64,000 nt of DNA from Acinetobacter sp. C32I (GCF_023702715.1 NZ_CP098480.1:1922001-1986000), one strand, 5' to 3'; counted from the first letter of the stretch, positions 44,164 through 53,065 are shown. Program-made: numbers and translations. Notes: generated from the letters alone by a model not told the origin.

Positions 44164-45075
44164 TTAATTGATCGGAACAGTACGCTTTAGAAAGTCGAGC
44201 TGATCTTTCACAACACGCTCGAAAGCTTCTCCAACATAAATTTCAAAGTGCCCATCGGTGTAGTGTTTGATTTCATGACGCGGTGTCCGGTTGGCATGAC
44301 GCAGAGTAGTTTTGGAAGGCGCTACCGTATCATGATCGCAAATACAAAATAAAACAGGCGCTTTAATTTTTGGAGTTTTACGACCAGGATAATAACGAAT
44401 AATATCAAGTGCAAAACGTGCAGCAACATAGTTCGGAATATTTGATCCCTCAGGCATAAGCGCGAAATAGCCAGTATAACAATCAGGTGCATTCATCAAT
44501 GCTGTTTGTCCTGATTGAGCCGCAAGCGGTACCATTACTGGTTTAGCTCCGAACAATGAAACAATTTTATCTTGTAGTGCTAGTCCTGTTACCTTTAAGG
44601 AAGTGAGTGGACTCATAGCCATGCTAGATGCAAAGCCATCAGTAAATGGACATTGTGATATAACAGCGGCAAGTTGATTGTCATCAGCAGCTGTTGATAG
44701 CACATGACCTCCACCAAATGAAGTACCCCAAATGATCACACGCTTCGGATCGACGTCTTTTAGACTACGAGCATAGGCGATGGCAGCTTTCCAGTCTTCA
44801 AGTTGTTTTCCAATGTCTAATAACTGGCGGGGCTCACCTTCACTTTCACCGAAGTGTCGATAATCAAACACTAAACAAGCATAACCAGCAGCAGTGAAGC
44901 GCTCAGCAAAAGCTGGTAAACGCATTTTTCGAGTACCACCTAGACCATGTGCCATAACAATGATAGGAAAAGGACCTGCACCTAATGGGCGATAAAAGTC
45001 AGCGCTACACAGTAATTTTCCTGAATTAAATTTAACTACTATTGGCTTTAAGAGATTAGAGGTATTTTGAGTCAT
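44164..45075 (-). CDS. Alpha/beta hydrolase (dienelactone hydrolase-like)
   Basis: About 303 residues: oxyanion HGLGGTRKMR, DYRHFGESEGEPRQ, nucleophile in WGTSFGGGHVLS, Asp in CDHDTVAPSK and His in TDGHFEIY. This is the pattern of the COG1073/dienelactone-hydrolase-like esterases with a lid insertion. Start 45075 or 45090. Divergent from an AraC-type regulator, so the two form a self-contained cargo of the middle island segment. Substrate unknown; similar genes accompany hydrophobic ester or lactone use. Confidence 0.85.
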   Translation of the reverse strand: MTQNTSNLLKPIVVKFNSGKLLCSADFYRPLGAGPFPIIVMAHGLGGTRKMRLPAFAERFTAAGYACLVFDYRHFGESEGEPRQLLDIGKQLEDWKAAIAYARSLKDVDPKRVIIWGTSFGGGHVLSTAADDNQLAAVISQCPFTDGFASSMAMSPLTSLKVTGLALQDKIVSLFGAKPVMVPLAAQSGQTALMNAPDCYTGYFALMPEGSNIPNYVAARFALDIIRYYPGRKTPKIKAPVLFCICDHDTVAPSKTTLRHANRTPRHEIKHYTDGHFEIYVGEAFERVVKDQLDFLKRTVPIN

Positions 45076-45187
45076 CGCTATTCTAACCATTTGTACTGAA
45101 GATGTTTAAATTATAGGTTAGGATAATTTCTAGGGCTTGACGCTAGCGGACAACCTACTTGATACTTTCCGCCAAACAGTAATAAAA

Positions 45188-46213
45188 ATGTTAGGAAAAA
45201 CAAAAACTGCTATGGGACAACATATATATCGACGCGTAATACCTGAAACATTTGTCCAATTACTGTATGAGTACCTTGATGAAAAAGGTTACTCACCAGA
45301 AGAATTGCTCGAAGAACCTTGGCCTGAACCAGACCCTCAAGGTATTGGTGGCATTAATGTTGAACATTGGAACCGTATGCTGGAAACAGCAGCTGAGCAA
45401 CTAAAAGATCCATTATTAGGAATACATCTTGGACAAACGATCACTGCACGACATCTAGGAGTGTTGGGTTCTGTATTTTTAGCTAGTGAAAATCTTGAAG
45501 CAGCCATAGTACGTCTTAATCAATATTTTCGCTTAGTTTTTGATGTGGTTCCAATGGTTCTACGCAGAGGGAATAATTGGATTGATATTACTTGGGATGA
45601 AAGTGAGTACATAACTGGTGCATTAGTTAATGTCACTGGATATGCTGTTTTAGTCCAGTTCTGTCGCACACTCGTTAGAGGTACTGTTAATCCTGTTTTT
45701 GTTCATTTCAAACATCCTAGGCCAACTGACATAAGTCCCTACGAGGAGTTTTTTAGTTGTCCTGTTCTCTTTGGTCAAAGTGAAGTAGCTGTAAGGTATA
45801 GTAGTGAAATCCTCCATTTTCCGCTGAAAAGCCCTGATGCAGCACTGATTTCAATCCTTGAACAACATGCTGATCGTTTACTTGCTCAATTACCACAACA
45901 GTATGAGATCGTAGAACAAGTTCGCCAGCTCATTACTAGGGCATTGCATGACGGAGAACCAGATATTGAGCGAATAAGTGCAAAACTCAATTGTTCTTCA
46001 CGAACATTACAACGTCGATTGACGGAGGCAGGAACGAACTTCAGACATGAATTAAATTTAGTTCGTTATGAGTTGGCCACGTCGTATTTACAAGACCCTC
46101 GTTTACATATCATGGAAATAGCTATGTTGCTCGGTTATTCAGAACACAGTGCTTTTACACGGGCTTTTAAAGAATGGAGTGGGATCACCCCTCAACAAGC
46201 TAGAGACAAATAA
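45188..46213 (+). CDS. AraC-type regulator with PF12625 sensor domain
   Basis: About 341 residues: the arabinose-binding-like N-terminal domain (ITARHLGVLGSVFLASENLEAA) and a C-terminal AraC helix-turn-helix pair (RISAKLNCSSRTLQRRLTEAG and IMEIAMLLGYSEHSAFTRAFKEW). The same architecture as the regulator at 5270. Divergent from the hydrolase gene that it likely activates. The frame opens at a TTG at 45137; ATG 45188 or 45212 is more likely, and no strong ribosome site decides. Confidence 0.85.
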   Translation: MLGKTKTAMGQHIYRRVIPETFVQLLYEYLDEKGYSPEELLEEPWPEPDPQGIGGINVEHWNRMLETAAEQLKDPLLGIHLGQTITARHLGVLGSVFLASENLEAAIVRLNQYFRLVFDVVPMVLRRGNNWIDITWDESEYITGALVNVTGYAVLVQFCRTLVRGTVNPVFVHFKHPRPTDISPYEEFFSCPVLFGQSEVAVRYSSEILHFPLKSPDAALISILEQHADRLLAQLPQQYEIVEQVRQLITRALHDGEPDIERISAKLNCSSRTLQRRLTEAGTNFRHELNLVRYELATSYLQDPRLHIMEIAMLLGYSEHSAFTRAFKEWSGITPQQARDK

Positions 46214-46230
46214 TCCATTTTTAGTGGTAG

Positions 46231-46330
46231 GATGGCGTCAGTTGAAATAGAAAATAACATTCTGTTTTATCTAATTTTTATTCTTATAAAAATCAAACTT
46301 ACCCAATATTGACTCTTTTCGAATATGTTG
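46231..46330. repeat. Third copy of the element left end
   Basis: GGTAGGATGGCGTCAGTTGAA at 46227-46247 followed by AATAACATTCTGTTTTAT, also found at 43907-43922, and ACCCAATATTGACTC. Similar to copies 1 and 2 and in the same orientation, but more diverged on the right. Confidence 0.6.
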
Positions 46331-46600
46331 CACATGAGTTAAATCAGAGGCTTGTTGATTCGACTTTGTTTTTGATTCATCTTTGTAAAACTCTTCCACA
46401 ATTCCAGCCCCTCTTCACCTCCTACCTCAAAATTAGCGTTGTCATAACCTTGCCTTGCCACATGATCTAAAGCTTCCTTATAAAATCCTGCTGCCTTGCT
46501 CTCGTTATCAATATGCCTGGCTGAGCTAATTGCTTCCTGTAACCTTTAAATTGATAGCATCACGTAAAGTTAATTCCACATAGTAAATCGGGGTACAGTA
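46271..46600 (-). pseudogene. Decayed gene tail at the element end (copy 3)
   Basis: The longest of three remnants. With two or three frame shifts the minus strand reads LTLRDAINLK, LQEAISSARHIDNESKAAG, YKEALDHVARQGYDNANFE, VEEFYKDESKTKSNQQ and ends GKFDFYKNKN. The tail matches those of copies 1 and 2. Probably a core gene of the mobile element that ended 34 bases from its attachment core. I do not recognise the family. Confidence 0.45.
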
Positions 46601-46801
46601 ACTTTGTATAATGCTTTTACCTCATAAGGCAAGCATGAAAGTAGGTCAACTGAAGCTGCATGGTAGTAACGTAACCGTACTGCCAAAGTACGAATGCCAT
46701 TAAAACTTGTTGTTCTAAAGATGAAGGGGTCAAACTCATCTGATTCATCTAAATCTAAATTAATGTAAAACCTGCCATAGCCATAGGCTTTGCACAATCA
46801 T

Positions 46802-46942
46802 TTGCCTTTAACAAAGACAGCTAAAACAAAATTAAAAGATCTTTCTGAATTCAAAAATAAAACTGAAAGTGAAATATTAGAAGAATTAATTCATCAAATG
46901 TATTTAACAGAAATGTGCGATGATGGGAAAGAAAAATACTAA
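46802..46942 (+). CDS. Small hypothetical ORF in the island
   Basis: A 46-codon frame (TTG start) rich in Lys and Glu with an amphipathic helix (SEFKNKTESEILEELIHQMY). No ribosome site is convincing and no family is recognised. It may be the C-terminal fragment of an element regulatory protein. Confidence 0.2.
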   Translation: MPLTKTAKTKLKDLSEFKNKTESEILEELIHQMYLTEMCDDGKEKY

Positions 46943-47085
46943 CAAGTTCATCTAGGTCAACTTTTGCCTTTAAAAACGGTTTGAAGTCACCTTCAATGGC
47001 ATTGCGATGATACATTAAATTGAAAATATAGCCACCTCCCTCATAACTGTTTCATATTGCATAACTATTTAATCTTGTAAAGATA

Positions 47086-47110
47086 AGAGGCTTTTCAGCC
47101 TCTTTTTTTT
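47086..47110 (-). terminator. Hairpin after the integrase gene
   Basis: AGAGGCT and AGCCTCT are separated by four bases and followed by a T run on the plus strand. It is 6-30 bases past the integrase stop. The T run favours the plus strand, so its use for the integrase is uncertain. Confidence 0.45.
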
Positions 47111-47115
47111 CCACA

Positions 47116-48258
47116 CTATAATTTTAGCATCCAATTTTTTACTTGCTCCCCATACCACTCCATAATCTTTACACGTTCGTCCCAATACTGCGCTCGATTA
47201 TATGCAGAGCGAATACGGTTCTGTGGCACATGGGCAAGTTGCCGCTCAATAGCATCAGGATTGAATAAATTCGATTCATTCACTACTGTACTAAATAATG
47301 ATCTAAATCCATGTGTAGTCATTCGTCCTGCATAGCCTGAACGTTTAATCACGGCTAAGATTGACTCACTACGCATAGCTCCCTTGTTATTTAGGCGGTG
47401 CGGAAATAATAGATCCTGATTATGTGTCAGACGCAATGCCTGAAGTTCATCTAGCATCATGTCTGTTAAAGGTACACGATGAGGCAAACCATTCTTCATA
47501 CTCTCAGCAGGGATATCCCATTTACGCTCATCTAGATCAAATTCGTCCCAACTCGCTTGCAGTAACTCACTTACTCGAACACCAGTAAGCATAATCAGAA
47601 TAATAGCGTGGTGAGTTTGAGCGTCCGCTGGATAAGTTTTGATGCGTCTAAGGAATTCAGGCATTTCATTTTCTGATAATGAAGCTAAGTTCTTCACTTT
47701 TTTATTTTTGAGTGCATAAACCAAATCACTTGCTGGATTATCGTATCTATAGCCATGAGCTATGGCATATTTCATGACCATACCACAACGTGACAAGGTA
47801 CGCTTGGCAATCTCAAGCGAACCTCTTGCCTCTATTTTCTTAATAACCTGCAAAATTTCAGTAGCTTGGATTTGATTAATTCGCTTGTTGGCAAGTCCAA
47901 TATACAATTCATCTAATGATGCTTGGACATTGCTAATATGCTTTGTAGACCATGTTTCTTTTTGATTTTCAAACCAATCTTCAGCCACCTCTTTAAAAAG
48001 TGGTTTTAACTCATCAACCGCCTCTACACGAGAAAACTTATATTTTATATCTAAAGCAATTTCACGAGCTTTTTTCAAACTTAGTTCAGGATACTGCCCT
48101 AGTGCTTTAGATTTTCTTTGCCCATCAACCGTAAGTCGAAGCGCCCAATATTTACCCCCTTTGGGATCAATGATGAGTGACAACCCATTAGAATCTGATA
48201 ATCGATATTGCTTTTCTTTAGGTAATGCCTTTTTGCATTCCACATCAGTTAGTGCCAT
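47116..48258 (-). CDS. int: Tyrosine integrase, P4 type
   Basis: About 380 residues: an N-terminal DUF4102 arm-binding domain (KQYRLSDSNGLSLIIDPKGGKYW ... ALGQYPELSLKKAREIA), a core-binding helical domain and a catalytic domain with Arg in TGVRVSELL, HGFRSLFS (His-x-x-Arg), H in LAHVP and the Tyr nucleophile in AYNRAQYW. ATG 48258 has AGGAAAA upstream. It lies 180 bp from the ssrA 3' end and is pointed away from it, the usual place for an integrase using that gene as attachment site. It appears intact. Confidence 0.92.
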   Translation of the reverse strand: MALTDVECKKALPKEKQYRLSDSNGLSLIIDPKGGKYWALRLTVDGQRKSKALGQYPELSLKKAREIALDIKYKFSRVEAVDELKPLFKEVAEDWFENQKETWSTKHISNVQASLDELYIGLANKRINQIQATEILQVIKKIEARGSLEIAKRTLSRCGMVMKYAIAHGYRYDNPASDLVYALKNKKVKNLASLSENEMPEFLRRIKTYPADAQTHHAIILIMLTGVRVSELLQASWDEFDLDERKWDIPAESMKNGLPHRVPLTDMMLDELQALRLTHNQDLLFPHRLNNKGAMRSESILAVIKRSGYAGRMTTHGFRSLFSTVVNESNLFNPDAIERQLAHVPQNRIRSAYNRAQYWDERVKIMEWYGEQVKNWMLKL

Positions 48259-48288
48259 TTTTCCTGCCCCAATCATTTTGAATCTTGT

Positions 48289-48314
48289 GGGTCAAATTGT
48301 CCCAATTTTGACCC
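48289..48314. promoter_or_regulatory. Inverted repeat between integrase and ssrA
   Basis: GGGTCAA and TTGACCC flank ATTGTCCCAATT. The half CCCAATTTTGACCC resembles ACCCAATCTTGACCC at the element left ends. Likely arm-type integrase sites or the integrase operator. Confidence 0.45.
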
Positions 48315-48371
48315 TTAAAAGGCAAAAATAAGGTCAAATCAAGTCGGATAATATCGGACAAACAGGCAAAT

Positions 48372-48408
48372 AAAAAAGCCTTTAAGTATTGAACTTAAAG
48401 GCTTTTTT
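48372..48408 (-). terminator. Terminator of ssrA
   Basis: AAAAAAGCCTTTAAGT and ACTTAAAGGCTTTTTT form a perfect 16-bp stem with a 5-base loop, 32 bases beyond the tmRNA 3' end; on the minus strand it ends in a T run. Symmetric, so it can also stop readthrough from the island. Confidence 0.85.
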
Positions 48409-48436
48409 ACATCGGATTGAACAATCCCGAATAATA

Positions 48437-48465
48437 TTTTGGTGGAGATGGCGGGAGTTGAACCC
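48437..48465. mobile_element. Right attachment site at the ssrA 3' end
   Basis: TTTTGGTGGAGATGGCG plus AGTTGAACC, matching 18785-18812 in the same orientation. It is part of the functional tmRNA acceptor stem and T arm, so ssrA is kept intact by the element. Confidence 0.75.
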
Positions 48466-48798
48466 GCGTCCGCCAGCACTACACTCGAGAATACTACATG
48501 CTTAGATATCGTCTATTGTTTTAACACTAAGTGACCCGACGAACAGGGTACGAAGTGCGATCCTCTAGATTTGGTATAGTGTCCCGAGGCTCAACACTAT
48601 ACGGACTTGTGTGCGTGCGCTTCAGTCGGGTTCACTGACCACAAGTATTCAGTGAAGCGGACAAGCTGCCCTTAGGCAGCTAGAGCGTATGATTCGTCGT
48701 TTGCGACTAAAAAATGCAAATTTGATTTACGAGAGGAAATGCGCTCTCGGCATGCATCTATGAGTTTCATTACCAGCGTCGAAGCCAGAAACATCCCC
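48440..48798 (-). ncRNA. ssrA: Transfer-messenger RNA (tmRNA)
   Basis: On the minus strand the RNA starts GGGGATGTTTCTGGCTTCGA and ends with the T-arm GGGTTCAACTCCCGCCATCT then CCACCA, both diagnostic of tmRNA. The tag frame (48672-48704) reads GCA AAC GAC GAA TCA TAC GCT CTA GCT GCC TAA, giving ANDESYALAA. 359 nt is a normal length. It rescues stalled ribosomes, and its 3' end is a common integration site, used here by the 29.7-kb island. Confidence 0.95.
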
Positions 48799-48922
48799 AA
48801 AGTACAGCGCAATCATAGCATAGATGACTAGAATTTAAATGTTAATTTCTAAGCATCGAGCAAAATATGCGCTTATAAGCCTATATTGTTGCGAAACTTG
48901 CGTTTTCAAGTCCCGATCCAAG

Positions 48923-50449
48923 TTAATGTGGTGCAGGCCCACCAGCCACAGGTTTCGGTTTTGGACTCATCCAGATCAGAGCACTGGCAAACACAAACAC
49001 GATCGCCAACAGCATAAATACATGATTGGCAGACATGGTAATCGCTTCTTTATCCACCAGATTCGCAATCGTGGCGAGTGTCGCATCAGAAGAGAACCCA
49101 TTCTGCAATAAGGTATTTTGTACTTCTTGCGGATGTAAGTTATTCACCATTTCACTACGTGCCACTTTGGCATGATCATCCCAAATGGTGACTGCAATTG
49201 AAGCACCAATCGCCCCTGCCATGGTTCTCAAGAAGTTCATCAAACCTGCTGCCGATGCCATTTCCTGTGGTAAAACCGAGCCCATTGCAATATTTGACAG
49301 TGGAATAAAGAAGAATGGTACAGCAAAGCCTTGCAATATTTGTGGCCAAGCCAAAGCCATAAAGTCCGCATCAGTCACCCAGAAGGCACGCATTAAGGTC
49401 ACGACACCGAGCAGAGCCAAACCAAAACTGGCCAAGGCGCGTGGGTCATATTTGGTCGACAGCTTCGCCACAATGGGCGACATGGTCAGACTACCAAAGC
49501 CCATGGTGGCTGTCAGGTAACCTGCCCATGTGGCGGTATAACCCAAATTAATCTGTAACCACTGCGGTATCAGTACAATACTGCCAAAAAAGGAACCAAA
49601 GCCAAAGGCCAAAGCCAATACTGATACGGCGAAGCCCCGATGTCGGAACACATACAGATTGACCACGGGATGCTTTTCGGTCAGTTCCCAAATCATAAAC
49701 ACGATAAAGCCAACCACCGCAATCAAGGCCAGCATGATAATACTGCTGCTATTAAACCAGTCCCGTTCATGCCCCAGATCAAGCATCAATTGCAATGCAC
49801 CAATCCAAAGCACTAACAGGCCTAAGCCAATCGCATCAATCCGCAGTTTTTCAGTTTTGGTTTCAGCCACCGACAATAAACGTATCGCGGCTAAAACACA
49901 GAAAATACCCACAGGAATATTGATAAAGAAAATCCAGTGCCAAGATAGATTGTCACTGATGAGTCCGCCAAGGATCGGGCCGAGAATCGGGCCAATCACC
50001 GTGGTCATCGCCCACAATCCCATTGCCTGCGCATGTTTTTCAGGTGGGAAAATCCGCATCAATAGTGTTTGGCTGAGTGGCATCAATGGCCCGCCACAGA
50101 GACCTTGTCCGATACGGAAAAATACCAGCATTTCTAAGGATGTCGCCAAACCACACAGGAATGAAAAGATGGTAAAGCCAATCAGACCAAAGACAAACAC
50201 CCGAACCGTACCAAAGCGCCCCGCAAGCCACCCTGTTAAAGGGACACAAATCGCTTCCGCAACGGCATAAGAGGTAATGACCCAGGTCCCCTGTGAACTG
50301 GAAACTGCGAGGTTCCCCGTGATATGAGGGACAGATACGTTGGCAATGGTGGTATCTAGTACCACCATAAAATTTGAAAGGGCGATCACAAACGCGGCAA
50401 GTAGTAAGCGCCCGCCACTCAATTCTGCAAATGGATTTTGCGTTTTCAT
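48923..50449 (-). CDS. emrB: DHA2 family multidrug exporter EmrB
   Basis: A 508-residue 14-helix MFS protein: NFMVVLDTTIANVSVPHI, GWLAGRFGTVRVFVFGL, the motif C stretch MTTVIGPILGPILGGLISD and FFINIPVGIFC are typical of EmrB/QacA exporters. It works with EmrA, encoded 6 bases upstream, and an outer-membrane channel found elsewhere to pump drugs and toxic organic compounds across both membranes. Backbone-like GC. Confidence 0.92.
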   Translation of the reverse strand: MKTQNPFAELSGGRLLLAAFVIALSNFMVVLDTTIANVSVPHITGNLAVSSSQGTWVITSYAVAEAICVPLTGWLAGRFGTVRVFVFGLIGFTIFSFLCGLATSLEMLVFFRIGQGLCGGPLMPLSQTLLMRIFPPEKHAQAMGLWAMTTVIGPILGPILGGLISDNLSWHWIFFINIPVGIFCVLAAIRLLSVAETKTEKLRIDAIGLGLLVLWIGALQLMLDLGHERDWFNSSSIIMLALIAVVGFIVFMIWELTEKHPVVNLYVFRHRGFAVSVLALAFGFGSFFGSIVLIPQWLQINLGYTATWAGYLTATMGFGSLTMSPIVAKLSTKYDPRALASFGLALLGVVTLMRAFWVTDADFMALAWPQILQGFAVPFFFIPLSNIAMGSVLPQEMASAAGLMNFLRTMAGAIGASIAVTIWDDHAKVARSEMVNNLHPQEVQNTLLQNGFSSDATLATIANLVDKEAITMSANHVFMLLAIVFVFASALIWMSPKPKPVAGGPAPH

Positions 50450-50455
50450 GGCTGA

Positions 50456-51604
50456 TTACTTCGATGCGAGATCAATATCCGCTTGCATCGACAACCCTAC
50501 ACGCAATGGATGTTCTGCAAGTTCTTTCGGATCAAGGCTGATACGCACAGGTAAACGTTGTACCACTTTAATCCAGTTCCCTGTGGCATTTTGCGCAGGG
50601 ATCAAGGCAAATGCTGCACCTGTACCGCCTGAGAAACCTTGTACTACGCCGTGATAAACCACATCATCACCATATAAATCAGAGCGTAAAGTCACTTTCT
50701 GCCCTGCTTTGACTTTCGCCAATTGGCTTTCTTTGTAGTTGGCATCGACATACAGTGCAGAGACAGGCACCACCGACATCATCACGGTTCCAGGCGCAAC
50801 CCGTTGTCCAATCTGAATATTACGGCGGGCGATGACACCATCAACAGGCGCACGAATTACCGTACGTTCTAAATCCAAGGCCGCTTGTTCCACATGTGCT
50901 TTTGCGACTAAAACATCTGGAGTAGATGCTTCATTCACCCCTTGAATCAAGGCTTCATTGGCCGCATAGGTACTTTCAGCCGCTTTACGGCTTGAGGTCG
51001 CTTGTGCCAAACCTGCTTGTGCCAAATCCAGACTGGCTTTTGCTGTTGAAACCGCACTTTGTGCCTTGCTTAATTCCTCTTTAGAAATTGCACCTGATGC
51101 AGCCAGTTCATTACGACGATTCAATTCCAATGCAGCACGATCATAATCGGCTTGTGCTTTGGTCACTTGTGCCTGTGCACTAGTGATTTCATCATTACGA
51201 ACCACAACCTGAGAATTTAAAGAACTGCTATTGGCTTGGCTTTGTTTATATTGGCGTTGCGCTTTAGCCAGTTCTGCCTGCGCCTGTGCCAATTGAATCT
51301 TGGCATCACGTTCATCAATACGTACCAATACATCGCCTTGTTTGACCTGTTGGGTCTCTTTCACCAAGACCTCAGCCACTTGCCCACTGACCATTGAGGT
51401 AATTTGTGCAGTTTCTGCACCGACATAAGCATTATCGGTATTGACCGAATGATTAAAGAATAACGCCCAAATACCATACAGAATTGCAGCGAGAATGAGA
51501 ATGAGTGCGAAAAATCCAAGGAATTTTTTACGTTTTGCTTTCATTGCATCATCTGATGCCGAATCTGAAGCAGCATCCTGTTGGTTGGCTTGAGCGTCAG
51601 TCAT
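50456..51604 (-). CDS. emrA: Membrane fusion protein EmrA
   Basis: A 382-residue HlyD-family adaptor: a cytosolic N-terminus, one membrane helix (FLGFFALILILAAILYGIWALFF, about residues 29-51), the biotinyl-lipoyl half-motifs (GQVAEVLVKETQQVKQGDVLVRID and VDGVIARRNIQIGQRVAPG), a long Gln/Ala-rich coiled-coil hairpin between them and a beta-barrel. AGGAATAACTT precedes the ATG. Links EmrB to an outer-membrane channel. Confidence 0.92.
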   Translation of the reverse strand: MTDAQANQQDAASDSASDDAMKAKRKKFLGFFALILILAAILYGIWALFFNHSVNTDNAYVGAETAQITSMVSGQVAEVLVKETQQVKQGDVLVRIDERDAKIQLAQAQAELAKAQRQYKQSQANSSSLNSQVVVRNDEITSAQAQVTKAQADYDRAALELNRRNELAASGAISKEELSKAQSAVSTAKASLDLAQAGLAQATSSRKAAESTYAANEALIQGVNEASTPDVLVAKAHVEQAALDLERTVIRAPVDGVIARRNIQIGQRVAPGTVMMSVVPVSALYVDANYKESQLAKVKAGQKVTLRSDLYGDDVVYHGVVQGFSGGTGAAFALIPAQNATGNWIKVVQRLPVRISLDPKELAEHPLRVGLSMQADIDLASK

Positions 51605-51906
51605 AAGTTATTCCTGAAAATTAAAGAGATTTTTAACTTTTGGTTTAATCAGCCGATCAGTTTAATTTTGAAAACTTAACTGAATGTTAAAAAAACCAAA
51701 AATGAAAAATAAGAACAAAAACCATTTCGCATTTTAACGATAAAAAATCATATGACGAGATTAAAAAAAATAACTGATGCGTTCAATTCTTATAAATTGA
51801 TATTTTAATGATAATAAAAAACTTAAAGTTTGGGTTCTAAGCAAGTGATCTTCGTAGTCTCCTCAGACACAACAATGCTTAACATACCTATAAAGCATGA
51901 AGATAT
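51605..51906. other. AT-rich gap upstream of emrA
   Basis: About 300 bases with no gene. It is strongly AT-rich and should contain the emrAB promoter and that of the divergent unit at 51907. No clear operator was found. Confidence 0.4.
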
Positions 51907-52047
51907 ATGTGGAATAGGCTTGTGTATTTGGCTGGATTTGTTCTAATGAGCTTAAGTGGAATATTGATTTTTGCGCAGCAATTCATTCTTCCATGCGAGA
52001 AAAGCACGGTCATTTATGGATCAGAATGGCATTTTTCTTGCTGCTAA
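51907..52047 (+). CDS. Small single-helix membrane protein (46 aa)
   Basis: An ATG-started 46-codon frame: MWNRLVYLAGFVLMSLSGIL and following residues form one hydrophobic helix (about residues 5-27), then a polar tail with three Cys (LPCEKSTVIYGSEWHFSCC). GAAG lies a few bases upstream, and the stop is 31 bases before the AraC gene, so they may be co-transcribed. The hydrophobic helix makes chance less likely, but there is no homology evidence. Confidence 0.4.
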   Translation: MWNRLVYLAGFVLMSLSGILIFAQQFILPCEKSTVIYGSEWHFSCC

Positions 52048-52078
52048 AACAACAAACACTTAGCTAGGTGAAAGGACG

Positions 52079-53065
52079 ATGACATCACTCAGCCAAAATA
52101 TGGATCTTATCCATCATTCGCATCAGGCCGACTTTGCTCAAGATCTGATGTCAATGATCTGTGGTGAACACCGCTTGGATACCCTATGTCGAGAAACACT
52201 CGATTTTCATTATGACGGGATTCGTTTACCGCATAAAAAAATGGCGATCGGAACCATCAGTTATGGCGCCAATGTCGCCATCAATATTGCCAACCTGAAA
52301 GCCTATAGCATCAGTCTGCCCTTTCATGGCAAACAAACGCTGAGTATCCGTGGCGCAAAATACCAATCCGATGCACAAACTGGTTTGATTGTCTCCAATC
52401 AAGACTTACAGGATTTGGTCATCAATCAGGACTGTCAAAAATTTCAGGTGGTGATTCCCGAAAACAGCCTGCAACTGGTCCTGTCCGAACTGCTGAATCA
52501 ACCGATTGAAGAAGCCATCGTCTTTAACCCTGAAATTTCACTGTCGATGACTGGCTTGATGCAAGCATGGTGGCACAATATTGAAAATTTCTTGCAGCTT
52601 AAATCGCATTATGCCGACTTTTCAGGCCTACCCATGTTTTCCGAAGACTATGAAAATTTTGTGATTAAAGCCCTGCTGTTGTCTCAGGAAAATAATTATT
52701 CTGCAGCCTTACATGAACGCTGCAACCGAGCTGAGCCAGCTTATCTACGCAAAGTAAAAAACTTTATCATTCAGCATGCTCATGAAGCCCTCAATGCCGA
52801 AAGTTTACACACCTTGGCAGGTGTGTCTAAATCCAAACTCTATGAAGAATTTCAGCAGCATTATGGCCTGAGTCCGATGGCCTATCTACGTAAATATCGC
52901 CTACAGCAAATCTATAAAATATTGAGTAATACCGCCAAACATCAAAAAATTTCCATCTCCAAATTGGCTTATGACTGGGGCTTTAATCATCTCAGCCGCT
53001 TCGCTCAAGAATATAAGGATGAATTTGGGGAAAAACCAAGTGAAACCCGAAATAAACATGAGTGA
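52079..53065 (+). CDS. AraC/XylS family regulator, likely of anthranilate genes
   Basis: A 328-residue regulator with an N-terminal AraC-binding-like domain (PF14525 type: HYDGIRLPHKKMAIGTISYG) and a C-terminal AraC helix-turn-helix pair (ESLHTLAGVSKSKLYEEFQQHYG and ISISKLAYDWGFNHLSRFAQEYK). AGGACG precedes the ATG. It converges with the transporter/antCBA unit, and in Pseudomonas an AraC/XylS protein (AntR) activates antABC. A 21-bp-spaced direct repeat upstream of antA (57660-57689) could be its site. The target is inferred. Confidence 0.86.
   Translation: MTSLSQNMDLIHHSHQADFAQDLMSMICGEHRLDTLCRETLDFHYDGIRLPHKKMAIGTISYGANVAINIANLKAYSISLPFHGKQTLSIRGAKYQSDAQTGLIVSNQDLQDLVINQDCQKFQVVIPENSLQLVLSELLNQPIEEAIVFNPEISLSMTGLMQAWWHNIENFLQLKSHYADFSGLPMFSEDYENFVIKALLLSQENNYSAALHERCNRAEPAYLRKVKNFIIQHAHEALNAESLHTLAGVSKSKLYEEFQQHYGLSPMAYLRKYRLQQIYKILSNTAKHQKISISKLAYDWGFNHLSRFAQEYKDEFGEKPSETRNKHE

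Larger units (their letters stand above)
46601..47115. other. Decayed island sequence before the integrase
   Basis: No convincing intact gene. A 46-codon frame at 46802-46942 on the plus strand (TTG start, ending EMCDDGKEKY) could be a fragment of a small element protein. A 75-codon frame on the minus strand (46570-46797) has no family features. A T-rich stretch near 47095-47110 follows the integrase stop and may be part of its terminator (AGAGGCTTTTCAGCCTCTTTTTTTT at 47086-47110). Confidence 0.4.

Noticed and set aside
46570..46797. 75-codon minus-strand frame as a gene
   Set aside because: No family features and no ribosome site, and it sits in decayed element sequence next to a frameshifted remnant.
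49659..50270. 203-codon open frame antisense to emrB
   Set aside because: It lies fully within emrB on the other strand, has a low-complexity Ile/Lys/Pro composition and no domain. It is a shadow of a GC-richer gene.
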